64,000 nt of DNA. Source: Bacteroidota bacterium. Its GTDB lineage: Bacteria > Bacteroidota > Bacteroidia > Cytophagales > Cyclobacteriaceae. Below, piece after piece: positions 8,704 through 17,708 of the stretch. The position numbers and the translations under genes are program-made. The stretch lies in NCBI GenBank assembly GCA_018266395.1, contig JAFEAM010000017.1:178321-242320 (forward strand), given 5' to 3'. Position 1 is the first letter of the stretch. Each line of letters begins with the position of its first letter. Below the pieces are notes generated by a model, which ran no database searches, was not told the origin of the DNA, and was given only the letters and a program-made list of their open reading frames with translations.

Positions 8704-9258
8704 CTATTGATTGGGCTGTTGCCTCGAGGGTTTGAAGACGAACCGGTATGCAGTCAGTCCGGTAATCACCAGGCAACAAAGAATCACGAACAGTTTTTCA
8801 GCGTCAAACCAGTCGATAGGCCGGTCCTGAAGTTTGGGATCGGTGATGATACTGTGAAGGATGAGGGGCACGGCGGCAAAATAGGAAAGGTAGTGGAGGG
8901 TGCGCCATAAGGGATACTTCATGCTCTCTTTGAAATAAGAGCTGATAATCACCACGCCAATCAGATAGAACGCAACCGAACCAAAGGTGTTGGCCAGGGG
9001 CTGGTGCTTGGTCCAGGCCGGGAGAAGGAGATCTGTCCACGTAAATCCCGACAAGGGATCCAGGGGAATCAAAACAATGTGAAGAAGAATGGTGACCGCT
9101 GCAGTATATCCAGTGAATTTGTGCAATTGAAGAAACGATAGGTTCCACGGTAACGAGAAGTTTGAATTGGTCCAGATGCATAGCCCTACGGCAAAGTTCG
9201 CCGCCAGCGCTGCAATCGCGATCATGCCGATTATTCCGGATATTTCTATGGTTTCCAC
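8704..9258 (-). CDS. Ferric-reductase-like (MsrQ-type) haem-binding membrane protein
   Basis: A 184-residue integral membrane protein with about five helices and paired histidines suited to bis-His haem b ligation: LHKFTGY and ILLHIVLIP in neighbouring helices, and LHYLSY and LILHSII in later ones. This is the ferric reductase transmembrane domain pattern shared by MsrQ and YedZ-like proteins. No flavin or NAD domain is attached and no msrP is adjacent, so the electron donor and acceptor are unknown. The start is GTG at 9258; an ATG at residue 12 would cut into the first helix. It lies 21 bases upstream-side of the APC permease gene on the same strand and converges with the haem-c-like lipoprotein gene. 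Confidence 0.75.
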   Translation of the reverse strand: METIEISGIIGMIAIAALAANFAVGLCIWTNSNFSLPWNLSFLQLHKFTGYTAAVTILLHIVLIPLDPLSGFTWTDLLLPAWTKHQPLANTFGSVAFYLIGVVIISSYFKESMKYPLWRTLHYLSYFAAVPLILHSIITDPKLQDRPIDWFDAEKLFVILCCLVITGLTAYRFVFKPSRQQPNQ

Positions 9259-9279
9259 GTGCAGGATATTTTAGTCACT

Positions 9280-10698
9280 TCAGCCTTTAACAAGTTTCTT
9301 TTGCCAGTAAATATAGAAAGGAATGCCAGTCAGCATCAGCGCCAGGCCGAGCAGGGCTTCCCTGGGCTTACCAATGAGGGTGATGATGATGAGCGCCGCA
9401 CAGAACAGTATGAACAATGCAGGCACGATGGGGTATCCCCATGCTTTGTAAGGTCTTGGTGCGTCGGGCATCTTTATCCTCAGCACAAATACTCCAAGAG
9501 CGGTGGCGCCATAAAAGATGAAGGAGGCAAACACGAGCATGTCGGTGAGCTGATCAAAGCTTCCGGACAATACCAGCATGCTGGCCCAGAAAGCCTGGAT
9601 GATGAAGGCGTTGGAGGGAGTGTTGTAGCGGGGATGTATGTAGGCGGACGATGAAAAGAACATGCCTTCTCTAGCCATGGAGTAGTACAGCCGCGGCGGC
9701 ATGAGAGCCGTAGTATTGGTTGCACCAAAGGTGGTGAGCAGGATGAGCAGTGAAATAAAGAGCCCTCCGCCCGCGCCGAGAAAATGCTTGACTACAGCGA
9801 CCGCGGCAATCGTATTTTGCGATTGTGCCACGTCGACAATCTGATCCATAGGCAGCACGTAGAGGTAGGTAAAGTTGATGCTGACATACACCAACATCAC
9901 AAACAAGACGCCGAAAACAAGGGCCAATGGTAGATTGCGGTTCGGGTTTTTGATCTCGCCGCCGAGATAGCCTGTTGTAGACCAACCTTCATAGGCCCAG
10001 AAAGCTGCAAGAAGAGCAGCAAACAGATGACTGATAAAAGCCCCGTCAAACCACGAATGTTCCTCGTAGCCTGCCGCTGGTGTTGCAAGATTGGTAAAGC
10101 TGCCACCGCCGATCGTTAACCCCAGACCAATGATCAGGACAATGCTGATGGTCACCAGGATAAGGACGTTCCTGCTGAGGCCTTCGCCGCCTTTCAATCC
10201 GCGGTAGTTCACCCATGTGAGTCCAATGATCAGCAGTATGGTTACCGCCTTCACGCCAAAGTTGTCGAACGGTGTGAAGATGCCAAGTATAGAAAATGAC
10301 GCAATCGAATCAGGAAACTGAGGAAGCGGCACCAGGCTGTTGAGTGATTGTGAAAAGACGTAGGCGATGGAGGCCAGAGAGGCAGAGCGAATGACAGAAA
10401 AGGATGTCCAGCCATAAAGGAAAGCGAAAAACCGGTTGTATATCTTACGGTAATAGACGTATTCACCACCGGAATCGGCAAGCATGCTGGCGATCTCGGC
10501 ATTGCTCAAGGCGCCGCACAGGGTGATCAGACCTGCCATAACCCAGCAAAGCAGAACCAGTCCGGGCGCCATCAATTCCAAAGACATGGGCGCCACTTTC
10601 TTATAGATACCTGACCCGATCACCGAACTCACGGTGAGCATGAAAGCTGAAAAGAGACTGAGTGTGGGAATGAGTTTGCCCTGTGGTTTGTCAATCAT
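9280..10698 (-). CDS. APC-superfamily amino acid permease
   Basis: A 472-residue protein with about 12 membrane helices. The unwound first helix motif of the APC fold is visible as SSVIGSGIYKKV, followed by ALSNAEIASMLADSGGEYVYYRKIY in TM3, EGWSTTGYLGGEIKNPNRNLP in the middle, and a late KAWGYPIVP segment typical of the L-amino-acid transporter (LAT) branch. It should move amino acids across the inner membrane by exchange or proton symport; the substrate cannot be deduced. A second APC permease lies at 54329-55627. The upstream region has a near-consensus TACATTGC about 30 bases before the ATG. Confidence 0.92.
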   Translation of the reverse strand: MIDKPQGKLIPTLSLFSAFMLTVSSVIGSGIYKKVAPMSLELMAPGLVLLCWVMAGLITLCGALSNAEIASMLADSGGEYVYYRKIYNRFFAFLYGWTSFSVIRSASLASIAYVFSQSLNSLVPLPQFPDSIASFSILGIFTPFDNFGVKAVTILLIIGLTWVNYRGLKGGEGLSRNVLILVTISIVLIIGLGLTIGGGSFTNLATPAAGYEEHSWFDGAFISHLFAALLAAFWAYEGWSTTGYLGGEIKNPNRNLPLALVFGVLFVMLVYVSINFTYLYVLPMDQIVDVAQSQNTIAAVAVVKHFLGAGGGLFISLLILLTTFGATNTTALMPPRLYYSMAREGMFFSSSAYIHPRYNTPSNAFIIQAFWASMLVLSGSFDQLTDMLVFASFIFYGATALGVFVLRIKMPDAPRPYKAWGYPIVPALFILFCAALIIITLIGKPREALLGLALMLTGIPFYIYWQKKLVKG

Positions 10699-10836
10699 GA
10701 GTCAGGTGTGAATTCTTAATCCGGGCAATGTAGGGAAAAGCGGCCACCTGCCCACGACCGCCGGTACGAATTCAATCCCCTGCCATGTAAGCCTTGCTGA
10801 TCGTGCAGCCCGGCCGTCAGGGGTAAAGTGATCAAA

Positions 10837-12270
10837 TCAAAATTCTGCGTTGCCGGGAAATCTCGGGAACGGGATCACGTCGCGGATATTGGTCATTCCC
10901 GTTACAAACTGGATAAGCCTTTCAAAGCCAAGGCCGAAACCACTGTGCGGTGCTGATCCAAACTTGCGCAACTCCAGGTACCACCAGAGATCTTTTTCAG
11001 GAAGATTGAGTTCCTGGATACGCCTGGAGAGACGGTCAAGTCGTTCCTCTCGCTGCGATCCTCCGATAATTTCACCTATGCCGGGGAAAAGTACGTCCAT
11101 GGCAGCCACTGTCTTCCCATCCTCATTCTGCCGCATGTAGAATGCCTTGATGGCGGCAGGGTAGTTATAGAGGATAACAGGCTTCTTGAAATGCTTTTCT
11201 ACAAGATACCGCTCGTGCTCACTTTGTAGATCGACGCCCCACTGATCAATCAGGTACTGGAATTTCTTCTTCTTGTTGGGATTGGAATTCCGGAGGATGT
11301 CAATGGCCTCAGTATAGGTAAGCCGCTGAAATTCATTTTCCACTACAAACTTCAGCCGGTCGACGAGTCCGAGTTCACTTCTTTGGTCCTGGGGTTTGGC
11401 GGCTTCTTCTTCAGCAGCCCGCTTGTCCAGAAACTGCAAGTCCTCACTGCAGTTTTCCAGGGCATACTTCATCAGGTATTGTAGGAAATCCTGAGCAAGC
11501 TGCATGTTGTCGTTGATGTCATAGAACGCCATCTCCGGCTCGATCATCCAGAATTCTGCCAGGTGGCGGGTTGTATTTGAATTCTCTGCGCGGAAAGTCG
11601 GCCCAAAGGTGTAGGTATCCGACAAAGCCATTGCATAGGTCTCCACCTCCAGCTGACCTGAGACAGTCAGATTGGTCTCGCGACCAAAGAAGTCTTCCTT
11701 ATAGTTAATGTGACCCTGTTCATCCTTCGGGGGATTATTGGGATCGAGCGTGGAGACACGGAACATCGCGCCCGCACCTTCTGCATCCGAACCGGTGATG
11801 ATGGGGGTGTGGATGTAGAAGAACCCGCGATCGTTGAAGAATTTATGTACGGCAAAGGCCATGGCATGCCTTACCCGCATCACTGCGCCAAAGGTGTTGG
11901 TGCGGGACCGGAGGTGCGCGATTTCGCGAAGAAACTCCAGCGAATGCCTTTTGGGTTGAAGAGGGAATTTCTCTGCATCGCAATCGCCAAGAATTTCTAC
12001 TGTGGATGCTTTTACCTCCACTGCCTGCCCTTTGGCAGGAGAGGGAATGAGGGTGCCGGTCACCGAAAGGCAGGCGCCGGTGGTGATGCGCTTCAGCGTT
12101 TCTTCAGGGAATGCATTCAATTCAAGGACTACCTGCAGGTTGTGGATTACACTTCCGTCGTTAAGGGCTATGAATTGATTATTGCGGAAAGTCCGAACCC
12201 AACCCTGCACGAGCACAGTTTGGCCTTCAGGAGGGGTCTGGAGCAGATCTTTAATTTTGGTGCGCTTCAT
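10837..12270 (-). CDS. asnS: Asparagine--tRNA ligase
   Basis: A 477-residue class II synthetase. The N-terminal OB-fold anticodon domain spans about 1-110 ([14 protein letters not shown]). The catalytic core has motif 2 at [20 protein letters not shown] and motif 3 at [15 protein letters not shown], with the AsnRS-type [17 protein letters not shown] segment. The protein ends in the usual [17 protein letters not shown]. It charges tRNA-Asn with asparagine in the cytoplasm. Its presence implies that direct asparaginylation is available in this organism. The gene diverges from rpoN with a 125-base gap. A long antisense reading frame on the plus strand is a shadow. Confidence 0.98.
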   Translation of the reverse strand: MKRTKIKDLLQTPPEGQTVLVQGWVRTFRNNQFIALNDGSVIHNLQVVLELNAFPEETLKRITTGACLSVTGTLIPSPAKGQAVEVKASTVEILGDCDAEKFPLQPKRHSLEFLREIAHLRSRTNTFGAVMRVRHAMAFAVHKFFNDRGFFYIHTPIITGSDAEGAGAMFRVSTLDPNNPPKDEQGHINYKEDFFGRETNLTVSGQLEVETYAMALSDTYTFGPTFRAENSNTTRHLAEFWMIEPEMAFYDINDNMQLAQDFLQYLMKYALENCSEDLQFLDKRAAEEEAAKPQDQRSELGLVDRLKFVVENEFQRLTYTEAIDILRNSNPNKKKKFQYLIDQWGVDLQSEHERYLVEKHFKKPVILYNYPAAIKAFYMRQNEDGKTVAAMDVLFPGIGEIIGGSQREERLDRLSRRIQELNLPEKDLWWYLELRKFGSAPHSGFGLGFERLIQFVTGMTNIRDVIPFPRFPGNAEF

Positions 12271-12372
12271 AAATCAAACGGGGTTGCAAAAAACGTGATT
12301 TTGACCGCCACTTCCAAAGCCTCCGAAGTGCAGCTGCCGGAACAAATCCTTTCAACAAGAGCCCTGAAGCAT

Positions 12373-12380
12373 TAATTTTG
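12373..12380 (+). promoter_or_regulatory. -7 promoter element for rpoN
   Basis: TAATTTTG matches TAnnTTTG exactly and ends 15 bases before the rpoN ATG at 12396. Confidence 0.55.
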
Positions 12381-12395
12381 TGACAACCGTAAGAC

Positions 12396-13850
12396 ATGCA
12401 GCGACTAGGACTCAGCCAGAACCTTCAGCAGAAACTTTCTCCCCAGCAGATTCAGTTTATCAAACTGCTGCAGGTTCCGACTGCCGAGCTGGAAAGCAGA
12501 ATCGAGGAGGAATTGGAAATCAATCCGGCCTTGGAAGAGGGCCCATCCGATGAAGAGTCTGCCCCTGCAGAGTCCCAGGATGATCCACCGGAAGAAAGCA
12601 GTGGCTCAGAGGCAGAGGTGGACATCAAGGACTATCTTCAGGATGACGATTACAGCGGTTACAAGTCTCAAAGCGACGGTGGTGATGATGATGAAGATCG
12701 GGAGGTTCCCATTGCAACCAGTTCATCGCTCCACGAGAGTCTCATAACCCAGCTTGGCTTCCTCGGCCTGGATGAAAGGCAATTTGCCATAGGACGGCAG
12801 TTGATTGGCAGCATTGAAAGCGACGGCTACATCCGCCGCGAGTTGGAGTCCATCGTCAATGACCTTGCTTTCTCCCAGAACATCGAGACCAATATCGGAG
12901 AGGTCGAAGGGCTGTTGAAGATGATCCAGGGATTTGACCCTGCTGGCATTGCCGCACGCAACCTCCAGGAATGCCTGCTGCTTCAGCTCGACCGCATGGA
13001 CGACGGCCAGGATGTGGACGTGATCGTGGCCAAACGAATCATTCAGGAGTGCTATGAAGAGTTTACCAAAAAGCACTATCCGAAGATCCAGAAGAAACTC
13101 GACCTCGATGATGAAGAATACATCCGCGATGCCATCGAGCTCATCATCAAACTCAATCCCAAGCCGGGAGGAGAGGTGACCTCGGGACTTGTGAAGAACC
13201 AGTATGTCATCCCTGACTTCATTCTCCATAATAACAACAGCAAGCTGGAGCTGTCGCTTAATTCCCGGAATGCCCCTGAGTTGCGCATCAGCAAGTCCTA
13301 CGCGGAGATGTTCAAGGCTTATGAGAAGAGCGACAAGAAAGACAAGAAGCTTAAAGAAGCCGTCTCTTTCGTAAAACAAAAGCTGGATTCAGCCAAGTGG
13401 TTCATCGATGCGATCAAGCAGCGGCAACACACCCTCATGAGGACCATGCAGGCCATCATCGATTTTCAGTATGACTACTTCCTCGAAGGTGACGAGACCA
13501 AATTGAGGCCGATGATATTGAAAGACATTGCCGAACGGATCGGCATGGACATTTCCACAGTCAGCAGAGTGGCCAGCAGCAAGGCTATCCAGACTGACTT
13601 TGGTATTTACCCGCTGAAATATTTTTTCTCAGAGGGTATCACCACCGATTCAGGTGAAGAAGTAAGTTCAAGGGAAGTGAAGAAAATCATCCAGGAATTG
13701 GTAGAAGCAGAGGAGAAGAGCAAACCTTTTTCAGATGAGAAGATTGAAGAGATACTGAATCAGAAGGGATACAACATTGCCAGAAGGACTGTTGCCAAGT
13801 ACAGGGAGCAGTTGAACATTCCGGTGGCAAGATTGCGGCGGGAGATATGA
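12396..13850 (+). CDS. rpoN: RNA polymerase sigma-54 factor
   Basis: A 484-residue protein with the full sigma-54 order. The N-terminal Gln/Leu-rich activator-contact region is LGLSQNLQQKLSPQQIQFIK, followed by an acidic linker (about 48-105). The core-binding domain contains FDPAGIAARNLQECLLLQ. The DNA-binding domain ends in the RpoN box ARRTVAKYRE close to the C-terminus. It directs RNA polymerase to -24/-12 promoters that need an AAA+ activator; no such activator is encoded in the window. It overlaps the next gene by four bases (ATGA), so the two are translationally coupled. The start just after a promoter element is the only plausible one. Confidence 0.97.
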   Translation: MQRLGLSQNLQQKLSPQQIQFIKLLQVPTAELESRIEEELEINPALEEGPSDEESAPAESQDDPPEESSGSEAEVDIKDYLQDDDYSGYKSQSDGGDDDEDREVPIATSSSLHESLITQLGFLGLDERQFAIGRQLIGSIESDGYIRRELESIVNDLAFSQNIETNIGEVEGLLKMIQGFDPAGIAARNLQECLLLQLDRMDDGQDVDVIVAKRIIQECYEEFTKKHYPKIQKKLDLDDEEYIRDAIELIIKLNPKPGGEVTSGLVKNQYVIPDFILHNNNSKLELSLNSRNAPELRISKSYAEMFKAYEKSDKKDKKLKEAVSFVKQKLDSAKWFIDAIKQRQHTLMRTMQAIIDFQYDYFLEGDETKLRPMILKDIAERIGMDISTVSRVASSKAIQTDFGIYPLKYFFSEGITTDSGEEVSSREVKKIIQELVEAEEKSKPFSDEKIEEILNQKGYNIARRTVAKYREQLNIPVARLRREI

Positions 13851-14470
13851 GACACCTTTCCATTCTTGTCTCCTGGGTGTTTCATCCGTTGCTGTTGTGC
13901 ACCTACCTGGTAATTCTTCTGACGCGGTTCCTTCCTCATTTTCTCCTGATCCCCACAGCCTCAATTTGGATGTTTATTGGACTGGTCTTCATTATGACCT
14001 TCGTGCTGCCGGTGTTGAATTTACTTATGTTCAAGACTTTCGGATCCTTGCATTCACTTCAGATGCACCAACGCAGGGACCGCATCGTTCCCTTTGTGCT
14101 GATCTCCATCATCTACGCCGTAGTGGCATGGATGTTCTATTATAAGATTTCCACGAATGTGAATTTCAACAAAGTGATGCTGATCGTGGCCGTATTGGTG
14201 GTTACAGCCACCGTGATTACCTTCTTTGAGAAGATAAGTGTGCATAGTATGGCCGCAGGAGGAATGGCAGGCATCATCATCCCGTTGAACAAGGTAGTCG
14301 CGGACAATTCACTCCTGTGGCCGTCAGTTTTCATTATTGTCATTGCCGGGGCCGTTATGTCGGCGCGGCTATACCTGAATGCCCACACCCTGAGGCAGGT
14401 GATGTATGGCGGCGCAGCGGGATTGATGATCGGGCTCACCGGGATGTTGCTACTTTTCAGAGGACATTAA
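13847..14470 (+). CDS. Multi-pass membrane protein, PAP2-like C-terminal type
   Basis: A 207-residue membrane protein with about six helices. Between helices 2 and 3 lies HQRRDRIVPFVL and later KISVHSMAAGGMAG, which resemble the basic and SGH-like parts of PAP2 phosphatases, though the complete catalytic motif set is not present. Related proteins are common in Cytophagales and often sit next to rpoN; their function is not known to me. The ATG overlaps the rpoN stop codon, and the hydratase gene starts ten bases after its own stop, so the three form an operon. A lipid-phosphate role would be inference only. Confidence 0.75.
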   Translation: MRHLSILVSWVFHPLLLCTYLVILLTRFLPHFLLIPTASIWMFIGLVFIMTFVLPVLNLLMFKTFGSLHSLQMHQRRDRIVPFVLISIIYAVVAWMFYYKISTNVNFNKVMLIVAVLVVTATVITFFEKISVHSMAAGGMAGIIIPLNKVVADNSLLWPSVFIIVIAGAVMSARLYLNAHTLRQVMYGGAAGLMIGLTGMLLLFRGH

Positions 14471-14480
14471 TTCTATTGAT

Positions 14481-15263
14481 ATGGCCTACCAATTCATTAC
14501 CTATTCATTGGAAAATGGCATAGCCACCATCACACTCAACCGTCCTGAAGTATACAATGCCCTCAATGATGAAATCACCTATGAACTCCAGGATGCGCTG
14601 AAAGCAGCCGGTAAGGATTCAGCTGCACGCGTGGTAGTGCTTACAGGCGCCGGCAAGGCATTCTGCTCCGGGCAGGACCTGAAAGCTGCCGCAGGCGAAG
14701 GCAAAAGATCTTTCATGGACTCACTGCAAAAGCGTTACAATCCCATCATAAGAGCGATGCGCGGCATGCCCAAGCCGATCCTTTGCAGGCTGAACGGAGT
14801 GGCAGCGGGAGCTGGTTGCAGCCTGGCGCTTGCATGCGACATGATCATCGCCTCCACGGAAGCCACACTGATTGAAGTGTTTATTAATATCGGCCTCGTG
14901 CCGGATTCAGGTTCATCATGGTTCCTGCCGCGGACTGTTGGCATGGCCAAAGCGTTTGAACTGTGTTCTATGGGCAGCAAAGTGAAGGCAGAGGAAGCCT
15001 TGCAATTAGGTCTCGTGAACAAAGTCGTTCCTGTTGAACAATTGGATACCACGGTTGCGGAATATGCAGGGTACTTCGCGCAGGCTCCCACACGCGCTAT
15101 CGGAATGATTAAGAAGATGCTGAACAAGGTGGCCACTGCCAGTCTCGATGAGATGCTTGATTATGAAGCCTACATGCAGGAGAGCGCAGGCAGCACTGCT
15201 GACCACCAGGAAGGTGTGAAAGCATTTCTGGAGAAGAGAAAGCCAGCGTTCAAGGGAGCATGA
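14481..15263 (+). CDS. paaG: Enoyl-CoA hydratase/isomerase, PaaG-like
   Basis: A 260-residue crotonase-fold protein. Visible features are the CoA/oxyanion loop FCSGQDLKAAAG, the second oxyanion segment GVAAGAGCSLALACD, and IGLVPDSGSSWFLPR, which carries the Asp found in 2-(1,2-epoxy-1,2-dihydrophenyl)acetyl-CoA isomerase (PaaG) and close relatives in place of the hydratase Glu. It probably isomerises ring-epoxide or delta-enoyl-CoA compounds. No other phenylacetate genes are in the window, so a general enoyl-CoA isomerase role is also possible. It is the last gene of the rpoN operon. Confidence 0.88.
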   Translation: MAYQFITYSLENGIATITLNRPEVYNALNDEITYELQDALKAAGKDSAARVVVLTGAGKAFCSGQDLKAAAGEGKRSFMDSLQKRYNPIIRAMRGMPKPILCRLNGVAAGAGCSLALACDMIIASTEATLIEVFINIGLVPDSGSSWFLPRTVGMAKAFELCSMGSKVKAEEALQLGLVNKVVPVEQLDTTVAEYAGYFAQAPTRAIGMIKKMLNKVATASLDEMLDYEAYMQESAGSTADHQEGVKAFLEKRKPAFKGA

Positions 15264-15363
15264 ACAGGGTAGATTCCTGATCAACTGTTCAACGTTCGTT
15301 TAAAGATGTACGGTCTGATTCTATTTGATCTTTCTTAAATTGGGAACCTCAATATCCTAACCC

Positions 15364-17658
15364 ATGAAAAAAACCCTTAGCGCCTTACTATTGATAACTG
15401 TGTTCTTCTCCTGCTCCGAGAAAAAGAGCACTGGTGGAGACTCCAAAATGGACACCTTTATCAACGACCTGATGGCCAGGATGACAATCGAAGAGAAGAT
15501 TGGTCAGCTGAACCTTCCGGTAGCCGGAGGTGCTGTCACCGGCATTGCCATCAGCAAGGATGTGGAAGACAAAATAAGGAAGGGACAGGTTGGTGGGATA
15601 TTCGGCGTCTTTGGTCCGGACAAAGTCAGGAAGGTCCAGGAGGTCGCTGTCAACGAATCCAGGCTCAAAATCCCGCTGATATTCGGACTGGACGTGATTC
15701 ATGGTCATCGTACCATCTTCCCGATTCCATTGGGACTTGCTGCCACATGGAATCCTGATCTGATACGGAAGTCGGCACAGGTTGCAGCGCAAGAGGCCTC
15801 TGCAGAGGGATTGAATTGGACCTTTTCACCGATGGTAGATATCGCACGCGACCCGCGGTGGGGAAGGGTTTCGGAAGGAAATGGCGAGGACCCTCATTTG
15901 GGCTCGATTGTAGCTGCGGCCATGGTAAAGGGTTACCAGGGAGACGGCCTCTCCCGCAATAACACGATCATGGCTTGTGTGAAACATTTCGGGCTCTATG
16001 GAGGATCTGAGGCCGGACGAGACTACAACACCGTAGATATGAGTCGCATCGCCATGTATAACTATTACCTGCCACCATACAAAGCCGCCCTCGATGCAGG
16101 CGCGGGCAGCATCATGAGTTCGTTCAATGTGGTGGATGGTATCCCTGCTACTGGTAATCGCTGGTTGCTGACCGATGTACTTCGCAACGAGTGGGGGTAC
16201 AAGGGCTTTGTCGTTTCAGACTACACTTCAGTGAGTGAAATGATCAATCATGGAATGGGCGATATTCAGACGGTGTCTGCATTGGCTCTGCATGCAGGAC
16301 TGGATATGGACATGGTGAGTGAAGGTCTTCTCACCACGCTGAAAAAATCACTGGACGAAGGAAAGGTGACACAACAGGAAATTGATCAGGCATGCATGCG
16401 AATCCTGGAGGCAAAATACAAACTCGGCTTGTTCGAAGATCCATACCTGTATGTCAGTGAAGAACGGGCGAAGAATGAAGTCCTCAACACTGAAACCCGC
16501 GGAGCCTCAAGGGAAGTGGCGGCCCATTCTTTTGTGCTGCTCAAGAACAAAGGGCAGGTATTGCCCCTCAAAAAGCAAGGGACCATCGCATTGATCGGTC
16601 CGTTGGCCGACAATCATCGCGATATGCTGGGTACCTGGGTTATCGCAGGCGAGTGGGAAAAGTCCGTGAGTGTGCTGGAAGGGGTAAAAGCCCAGGCTGG
16701 TGGAGCAAAAGTGGTGCATGCCAAAGGCTCGAACATTACAGAAGACAAGGAGTTTATCAAACGCCTGAACTTCTTTAATCAACAGATGGTCACGCTGGAC
16801 CAACGCAGTACTGACGCTATGAAACAGGAGGCGTTGAGGGTGGCGGCCGGCGCCGATGTGGTGGTAGCAGTGATCGGCGAATCGCAGAGCATGTCCGGCG
16901 AATCTTCCAGCCGTACCAATCTGGACATACCGGAAAGTCAGAAGGAATTATTGAAGGCTCTTGCCAGGACTGGAAAAAAGATTGTGCTGGTGCTTTTTAC
17001 GGGCAGACCGCTTACCCTGACCTGGGAGGAGGCGAATGTGGATGCAATACTCAATGTGTGGGCGCCTGGCACAGAAGCGGGGAACGCCATAGCAGATGTG
17101 CTCTTTGGTGTTCATAATCCATCCGGGAAACTTCCTTCCACGTTCCCGAGGAGTGTGGGGCAGATTCCTCTTTATTACAATCACCTCCCCACCGGCAGGC
17201 CGTGGGACGGTGTCAGTGAAACCAAGTTCAAAACAAATTATCTGGATGAGTCGAATGATCCCCTTTATCCTTTTGGATTTGGTTTGAGTTACACCACCTT
17301 TGATTATTCTGATATCAGCCTGAGTAAAACGAACCTGACTGGAAATGAATCATTGACTGCTACCGTCACCCTGAAGAACACCGGCAGCTATGAAGGCGAG
17401 GAAGTTGTGCAATTGTACATCGGCGACCCTGTGGCAACTATTTCCAGGCCCGTAAAGGAACTGAAGGATTTTGCGAGGGTATCGCTAAAGCCGGGCGAAA
17501 GCAAGGAAGTAAGTTTCACTGTTACGCCAGAGATGCTGAAGTTCTACAACTCCCAGCTGAAATATGACTGGGAGAGCGGCGAGTTTAACATCTACATCGG
17601 CACGAATTCACGTGATGTGAAAGTGGCGAAGGTGATGTGGAGTATTTCGAGTAGATAA
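15364..17658 (+). CDS. bglX: Glycoside hydrolase family 3 beta-glucosidase (BglX-like lipoprotein)
   Basis: A 764-residue protein with a lipoprotein signal peptide (LLLITVFFSCSEKK). The order is GH3 N-terminal barrel, GH3 C-terminal domain and a fibronectin-III-like tail (about 665-764), as in BglX. The barrel has the substrate segment VKHFGLYGGSEAGRDYN and the nucleophile Asp in GFVVSDYTSVSEM. The C-terminal domain has GESQSMSGESSSRTNLDIP, which carries the likely general acid/base region. It should cleave terminal beta-linked glucose or xylose from oligosaccharides in the periplasm or at the cell surface. No sugar transporter or SusCD pair is adjacent, so it is a lone hydrolase rather than part of a polysaccharide-utilisation locus. 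Confidence 0.95.
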   Translation: MKKTLSALLLITVFFSCSEKKSTGGDSKMDTFINDLMARMTIEEKIGQLNLPVAGGAVTGIAISKDVEDKIRKGQVGGIFGVFGPDKVRKVQEVAVNESRLKIPLIFGLDVIHGHRTIFPIPLGLAATWNPDLIRKSAQVAAQEASAEGLNWTFSPMVDIARDPRWGRVSEGNGEDPHLGSIVAAAMVKGYQGDGLSRNNTIMACVKHFGLYGGSEAGRDYNTVDMSRIAMYNYYLPPYKAALDAGAGSIMSSFNVVDGIPATGNRWLLTDVLRNEWGYKGFVVSDYTSVSEMINHGMGDIQTVSALALHAGLDMDMVSEGLLTTLKKSLDEGKVTQQEIDQACMRILEAKYKLGLFEDPYLYVSEERAKNEVLNTETRGASREVAAHSFVLLKNKGQVLPLKKQGTIALIGPLADNHRDMLGTWVIAGEWEKSVSVLEGVKAQAGGAKVVHAKGSNITEDKEFIKRLNFFNQQMVTLDQRSTDAMKQEALRVAAGADVVVAVIGESQSMSGESSSRTNLDIPESQKELLKALARTGKKIVLVLFTGRPLTLTWEEANVDAILNVWAPGTEAGNAIADVLFGVHNPSGKLPSTFPRSVGQIPLYYNHLPTGRPWDGVSETKFKTNYLDESNDPLYPFGFGLSYTTFDYSDISLSKTNLTGNESLTATVTLKNTGSYEGEEVVQLYIGDPVATISRPVKELKDFARVSLKPGESKEVSFTVTPEMLKFYNSQLKYDWESGEFNIYIGTNSRDVKVAKVMWSISSR

Positions 17659-17708
17659 TCAAGCGTAAGTTGAAACTCCAATTATACTTCAGGGATCGTT
17701 TGATTTTA
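17657..17708 (+). terminator. Weak stem-loop between bglX and the convergent gene
   Basis: AATCAAGCG at 17657-17665 pairs with CGTTTGATT at 17697-17705 (one G-T pair) and is followed by TTATTA. The loop is long (31 bases), so this is only a possible terminator. It could serve both converging genes. Confidence 0.3.

Noticed and set aside
10741-10830. CCCCTG...CAGGGG repeat downstream of asnS as a terminator
   Set aside because: The arms are too far apart and no T-run follows on the minus strand.
11710-12375. Long plus-strand reading frame (221 codons) opposite asnS
   Set aside because: It mirrors the strongly conserved asnS frame, has no family resemblance, and its composition follows from the codons on the other strand.
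12723-13379. Minus-strand reading frame of 218 codons opposite rpoN
   Set aside because: It lies entirely inside rpoN, resembles no known protein and has no promoter.
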